Assembly: GCF_008932295.1 (NCBI RefSeq)
Contig: NZ_WBWA01000022.1
Span: forward strand, 1-64,000
Origin: Brucella tritici
Lineage (GTDB): Bacteria > Pseudomonadota > Alphaproteobacteria > Rhizobiales > Rhizobiaceae
Direction of reading: 5' to 3'
Length of the DNA: 64,000 bases
Shown here: positions 60,169 to 64,000 of the stretch, piece by piece
How positions within the stretch are numbered: the stretch's first letter is position 1
Layout: every line of letters starts with the position of its first letter
Position numbers and translations under genes: made by a program
The notes under the pieces: generated by a model
Told to the model about the DNA's origin: nothing
Database searches by the model: none
Seen by the model: the letters and a program-made list of their open reading frames with translations, nothing else

Positions 60169-61437
60169 ATGAATATCAAGATTGGTCTGGAGAGCGAAGT
60201 AAGCGGGTGTTTTGACAACGCAGGTAAGATGAAATTCGAGGATGCTGTCGAAGCCGCAATACGGTGTGCGATACCTGTTTCCCAAACTGAACGTGTAGCA
60301 TTGCTACGCGCGGCGGGGCGTATCTTGGCCGGTGATGTTGGTGCGCCTGTCCCGCTACCTCGGTTCGATCACTCCGCCATGGATGGATTTGCCGTTCGAA
60401 CTCGCAGCTTTGATGGGCCGGGACCTTGGAATGCCCGGATTGAGAGCGTTATCGCTGCAGGTAGCTCTGGAAGCCGCTCCGTTCCCGAAGATCATGCCGC
60501 TGTCGAAATCTATACTGGCGCCCCCATCCCCTATGGCTTCGATGCTGTGATGACGCGCGAAAGCTGCGTGCGGGCTGATGGTAAAATCGCGTTTCACGTC
60601 GCTCCAACTCCGGGACTGAATATTCGCAAAGCAGGCGAAGATATTGTGGACGGAGAAGTTGCCGTAACGGATGGAAGTGTCGTTACACCGCACATCGCTG
60701 CGCTCCTGGCGGGATTGGGCATCCGCGAGATTGAGGTGCGTCCCAAAGTGCGTGTCGCCTTCTTCTCCACCGGTTCCGAGCTGCGTCAGCCCGGCGAACG
60801 GCTTCAGGATGGTCAGCTGTACGATTCCAACCGCTACATGGTCACAGCAATGTTGGCCCTACCGTGGATCGATTTTACCGATCTCTGTCACTTGGATGAC
60901 AACCTTGACATGATTGCCCAATGTCTCGCCGATGCGTCGAACCAATTTGACGTGGTGATTGCTTCAGGCGGGATGTCGCATGGCGGGGCTGACTTCATGC
61001 GACAGGCTCTGATCGCGAACGGCGGCGAGCTTTCTGTCAGCAGTGTCTTGATGCGACCGGGCAAACCCGGGGTTATTGGCAGGGTCTCGAATGCGCTCTT
61101 CATTGGCCTGCCCGGAAATCCGATGGCCGCCGCCGTGGTGCTAGAGCAAATCGGCTTACCCGCTCTTCGCGCCACTGGAGGAATGCGTTTGCACCGTTCT
61201 CCGTGCCATTCAGCTATAGCCGGCTTCGAACTTACAAAGCGCGAAGGTCGCACGGAGTTTGTTCCGGTGAGAGTCATCGGCGAGAACGATATAGGCCTAC
61301 CTGTTCTCGCAAAGCTGGGTCGTGGGTCATCCGGGAGTTTGTCGCCGATGGCGCAAGGTGACGGAATCGCGCTGCTCGAGCCAAAGACCACGTGCGTCAG
61401 CACAGGCCAAGCGGTGCAATTCTACCCTTTCGGATAA
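60169..61437 (+). CDS. moeA: MoeA molybdopterin molybdenumtransferase
   Basis: A 422-residue MoeA with the signatures PLPRFDHSAMDGFAVR, IYTGAPIPYGFDAVMTRE, and FSTGSELRQPGERL, and the GGMSHGGADFMRQAL active-site segment. It inserts molybdenum into molybdopterin, supplying AioA. An ATG at 60169 with GGGGA upstream is chosen; 60106 and 60229 are alternatives. Its place in the aio operon is usual in Rhizobiales. Confidence 0.92.
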   Translation: MNIKIGLESEVSGCFDNAGKMKFEDAVEAAIRCAIPVSQTERVALLRAAGRILAGDVGAPVPLPRFDHSAMDGFAVRTRSFDGPGPWNARIESVIAAGSSGSRSVPEDHAAVEIYTGAPIPYGFDAVMTRESCVRADGKIAFHVAPTPGLNIRKAGEDIVDGEVAVTDGSVVTPHIAALLAGLGIREIEVRPKVRVAFFSTGSELRQPGERLQDGQLYDSNRYMVTAMLALPWIDFTDLCHLDDNLDMIAQCLADASNQFDVVIASGGMSHGGADFMRQALIANGGELSVSSVLMRPGKPGVIGRVSNALFIGLPGNPMAAAVVLEQIGLPALRATGGMRLHRSPCHSAIAGFELTKREGRTEFVPVRVIGENDIGLPVLAKLGRGSSGSLSPMAQGDGIALLEPKTTCVSTGQAVQFYPFG

Positions 61438-61699
61438 CATAGTCGAGGTTCGGACCGGTCAACGAGACGAGATTTCACAAAACACAGCGGCCCTCCACGC
61501 CTTGAAAGGATACGAACCAGCGACCCCCGATATCCGTGCAGGGTTTTTCTTATCAAACTGAAGAATCTCACCTTTGCGGCCAAGTGACAATTACAGAACT
61601 TTGGCACGCCATTTCGCGATGATAAATGACGATAGGCCGACCACTGCGTCGCGGCCACGCCGTCCTCCAGAGGGCGGCAGCAGACAATCGTGATTTCAC
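61438..61699. other. intergenic region between moeA and the insertion sequences
   Basis: No supported gene. A short stretch near 61505-61545, read on the minus strand, looks like a tRNA T-arm region but does not pair properly. Confidence 0.4.
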
Positions 61700-61731
61700 G
61701 GGGCGTGTCGCAAATTCTTTTGGTTAACTAG

Positions 61732-63185
61732 GAGCCCGTCCGAGTATTGCTTTTGCTGGGGAGGGTGATGGGTGGACGCCGGGTCGCTGCGCCCCTCAAG
61801 GCCTGTTCTGGGCCAGCTTCAGGAGGTTGTGGGCTGTGCAGATCATTGCCCATTCGGCTCGGACCTGACCGAGCCCCCGTAGAAGGAACTGCCGGAAGCC
61901 TCTGGCTTGCTTGATCTGCCCGAAGACCGGCTCGACCACCTGTTTTCGCAGACGATAGCGACTGTGCCGTCCCGCGCGGCGGAGAGTTTCGGCCATTTCG
62001 CGCATCAGCGGCATCTTCGTCAGCTTGCGTCGTCCTGCAGCGTGCGCTTCGCCATGGCGGGCCCGGCCCGGTGGCAGATAAGATTTAATCCGTCGTTCCT
62101 TCATAGCGGCAAGGTTCGTTTCGGTGGCGAAGCCCGCATCGCCCGAGACCTCACGTGGCTTTCGGCCGAGATGGAGGGTGATGTCATCCACGAGCGGAAC
62201 GAGTGCGCGGTAATCGGCCGAGGTGGTCACAAGCCGATGCGCCACAATGATCTGATGGGCCGCATCGACTGCAATCTGGCCGTTGTAGCCCTGGATGAAG
62301 CCATCGCGCGTCGGCAAGATGCGGCTGTCGGGATCGGTGAAGTTCTTCTGCGCCCGATCCGGTGGCCCACCGTCATCGCCACGCAGGGGACGGCCTTGCC
62401 AGCGCATGCCAGACGATGCGCCCGGCCCGCTCTCGTCTTCCGGATCGGGCGGGGTGGCGGCTTCCGCTTCGAGGGCTGCCTTGGCAGTACGGATCGCCTC
62501 CAGACGGCGTTGCTTGTCGGCCATCCAGTCCGGCGTCTCGTCGCCGCGCCGGTTCTCCCCTCGTTCGGCATCCTCGGCCGTGTCGATTTCATTCGCGCGC
62601 GCCAGCCAGTTCTCCACTTCGGCTGCCAGCGCCGGTTCGGCCGTCTTCATCCGGCCGTAGCTCATCGCTTTGTGCCGCGAGGCATTCGCCTTCAGCTTCG
62701 TACCATCCACCGCAACATGGCCGAATTGCACCAGCCCCACCGCACGGCAAAGCCGTAGGACCTGCACGAACAGGTCCGACAGCGCCGCGAGGTGGCGCTT
62801 GCGGAAATCGGCAATCGTGCGGAAGTCGGGCCGGTTCAGCCCCGTAACGGCCATTACGTCAACCCGCTCCTCGCACGCACGGGCAAGCTGGCGCGACGAA
62901 TAAAGACCCCGGCTGTAACCATACAGCAACAACGCCACCATCATGCCGGGATGGTATGGCGGATAACCCCGCTCCTCGGTGTACGTCCCGAAAATGGCCG
63001 ACAGATCAAGCACCTCTCGAACCGTGTCCCTGACAAAGTGAGCCATGTGTCCGGCCGGCACGAATTCGTGCAAGGAAGGCGGCAGGAGCCAACCCTGGTC
63101 AACGTCCCAATCGCGAAAGGTCTTGCTCATCAAGCAAATGAATCATGCCTCAACCCGACAGTCCAGATATTACTCGGACGGGCTC
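61732..63185 (-). mobile_element. IS1182-family insertion sequence
   Basis: A 1454-bp element with inverted ends GAGCCCGTCCGAGTA (left, 61732) and its complement at the right (ending 63185). CTAG flanks both sides (61728-61731 and 63186-63189), consistent with a 4-bp target duplication. One intact transposase gene occupies most of it. Confidence 0.82.
61796..63130 (-). CDS. IS1182-family transposase
   Basis: A 444-residue DDE transposase with the N-terminal RGYPPYHPGMMVALLLYGY segment, catalytic Asp in HVAVDGTKLKANAS and SGDAGFATETN, and Glu in VVEPVFGQIKQARG. Full length without stops, so probably active. An ATG at 63130 is preferred over TTG 63133. Confidence 0.9.
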   Translation of the reverse strand: MSKTFRDWDVDQGWLLPPSLHEFVPAGHMAHFVRDTVREVLDLSAIFGTYTEERGYPPYHPGMMVALLLYGYSRGLYSSRQLARACEERVDVMAVTGLNRPDFRTIADFRKRHLAALSDLFVQVLRLCRAVGLVQFGHVAVDGTKLKANASRHKAMSYGRMKTAEPALAAEVENWLARANEIDTAEDAERGENRRGDETPDWMADKQRRLEAIRTAKAALEAEAATPPDPEDESGPGASSGMRWQGRPLRGDDGGPPDRAQKNFTDPDSRILPTRDGFIQGYNGQIAVDAAHQIIVAHRLVTTSADYRALVPLVDDITLHLGRKPREVSGDAGFATETNLAAMKERRIKSYLPPGRARHGEAHAAGRRKLTKMPLMREMAETLRRAGRHSRYRLRKQVVEPVFGQIKQARGFRQFLLRGLGQVRAEWAMICTAHNLLKLAQNRP

Positions 63186-63240
63186 CTAGCTGTTGACCAC
63201 AACGGTGGAAATTCAGCTCCCGATGTAGCGGAGCGTAGCC

Positions 63241-63993
63241 ATGATTCTGAATGCCATTGCCGAAAAGCTGAAGCGCCAGTCGAAGGACGATTTCAAAGGG
63301 CGGCATTTCGAGGCATGGCTGATCGTGCAGGCAGTGACATGGTATCTACGGTATCCGCTCAGCTACAGAGATCTCGAGGAGATGTTCCGCGAGCGCGGCT
63401 TCGAGGTCGACCATAGTACAATCAACCGCTGGGTCCTCGCCTATGCACCTGTAATCGAGAAGCGCCTACGCCAGTTTCGCCGACCGCATTGTGGCTCAGT
63501 CAGGATTGACGAGACCTACGTCAAGATCCGGGGCAAGTGGCGATACCTGTACCGCGCCATCGACAAGCACGGAAACCCGGTCGACTTCTTGCTCACCGCG
63601 AAGCGCGATCTCGACGCCGCCAAGCGCTTCTTCCGTAAGATGCTCAAGGATGAGCCGCTACTATCGCCGGGTAAGATCGGTACAGATGGCGCTAACACGT
63701 TTCCTTCAACGATCAAAACAGCCATCGATGACGGGCTCCTGCATCCGAGCCCGGTACATTATGTCACGAAGCACCTCCAGCAAGGCATCGAGAGCGACCA
63801 CTTCCGGGTCAAGAAGAACATGCCCAAGATCGGCTGCTTCCAGTCATTCAAAACGGCGCGCCGGACGATCGCTGGGTTCGAAGCGATGTTGTGGCTGCGC
63901 AAAGGCTTCGGCTTTTCCGGCGACTGGACAATCAACGACCAGAATGACCTGCTCGGGCGCCTCTTCGGACTTCAAAAGGTTAACAAAGCGTGA
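63241..63993 (+). CDS. IS6-family transposase
   Basis: A 250-residue DDE transposase with RYPLSYRDLEEMFRERG, RIDETYVKIRGKWRYLYRAID, and the C-terminal FRVKKNMPKIGCFQSFKTARRTIAGFEAM block typical of IS6/IS26 relatives. The gene is intact, but the IS1182 insertion lies between it and the element's left end, which may alter its promoter. Confidence 0.9.
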   Translation: MILNAIAEKLKRQSKDDFKGRHFEAWLIVQAVTWYLRYPLSYRDLEEMFRERGFEVDHSTINRWVLAYAPVIEKRLRQFRRPHCGSVRIDETYVKIRGKWRYLYRAIDKHGNPVDFLLTAKRDLDAAKRFFRKMLKDEPLLSPGKIGTDGANTFPSTIKTAIDDGLLHPSPVHYVTKHLQQGIESDHFRVKKNMPKIGCFQSFKTARRTIAGFEAMLWLRKGFGFSGDWTINDQNDLLGRLFGLQKVNKA

Positions 63994-64000
63994 AAATGCC

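Larger units (their letters stand above)
61700..64000 (+). mobile_element. IS6-family element, interrupted by an IS1182-family element
   Basis: The left end GGGGCGTGTCGCAAAT (61700-61715) resembles IS6-family terminal repeats, and the IS6-type transposase lies at 63241-63993. Between them sits a complete IS1182-type element (61732-63185). The right end lies outside the window. IS6-family elements often flank plasmid resistance islands and could have helped move the arsenic genes. Confidence 0.7.

Noticed and set aside
61505..61545. tRNA 3'-end-like sequence (possible integration site)
   Set aside because: Read on the minus strand it contains GGTCGCTGGTTCGTATCC, but the T-stem does not pair and no anticodon arm or acceptor stem is present.

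Overview
The window looks like part of a large conjugative plasmid of a Hyphomicrobiales (Rhizobiales-type) alphaproteobacterium such as Agrobacterium, Rhizobium, Sinorhizobium or Ochrobactrum. The grounds are a rhizobial-type TraA relaxase with traC/traD, a RepC replication initiator, DUF736/ArdC/ParB-like accessory genes and an arsenite-oxidation island whose gene content matches those of soil Rhizobiales. No rRNA, CRISPR array or intact tRNA was seen.

Layout. (1) 0.2-10 kb is conjugation: IncI/Dot-type transfer genes (traH/dotD, traI/dotC, traJ/dotB), a MobQ relaxase with a C-terminal BID-like region, an RSF1010/Ti-like oriT in the divergent gap, then traC, traD and a coupling protein. (2) 10-22 kb is maintenance: a serine resolvase with a likely res site, repC with a candidate antisense RNA, two DUF736 paralogues, ArdC anti-restriction, a secreted nuclease and a large ParB-like protein. 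Intergenic space here is crowded with repeated, highly structured elements whose stems change sequence between copies while staying complementary. (3) 22-31 kb is mixed cargo: ATP-dependent DNA ligase, LysE exporter, P-loop kinase, MOSC protein, L,D-transpeptidase, a free-standing M41-like peptidase, secreted proteins, a Fic-BID toxin with a VbhA-like antitoxin and a RelE/XRE toxin-antitoxin pair. (4) 31-61.4 kb is the arsenic island: four ArsR regulators (one fused to an arsenate reductase), ArsK-like MFS, ArsH, ArsO, a frameshifted acr3, two ArsC types, a chemoreceptor, a phosphatase, a phn transporter, a pst-phoU operon with two PhoB-like regulators, aioXSR and aioBA-cytC-moeA. (5) 61.7-64 kb is an IS6-family element interrupted by an IS1182-family element.

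How it works together. In the arsenic island, AioX/AioS/AioR sense arsenite in the periplasm and drive a sigma-54 promoter upstream of aioB. AioBA oxidises arsenite to arsenate and passes electrons to the small cytochrome c, and MoeA supports molybdenum cofactor synthesis. Because arsenate mimics phosphate, the island carries its own Pst system. I see Pho-box-like sequences before pstS, phoB and aioX, and TCCAG-N4-CTGGA palindromes before arsR, between phnD and arsR-arsC, and between pstS and phoB. This suggests that ArsR and PhoB jointly coordinate phosphate uptake and arsenic handling.

The most unusual signals are the families of covarying structured intergenic elements at 11.5-22.2 kb, and the pairing of BID-carrying proteins (relaxase and Fic toxin) with a Dot/IncI-type transfer apparatus. 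All assignments come from reading the sequence and from family knowledge; no searches were run.
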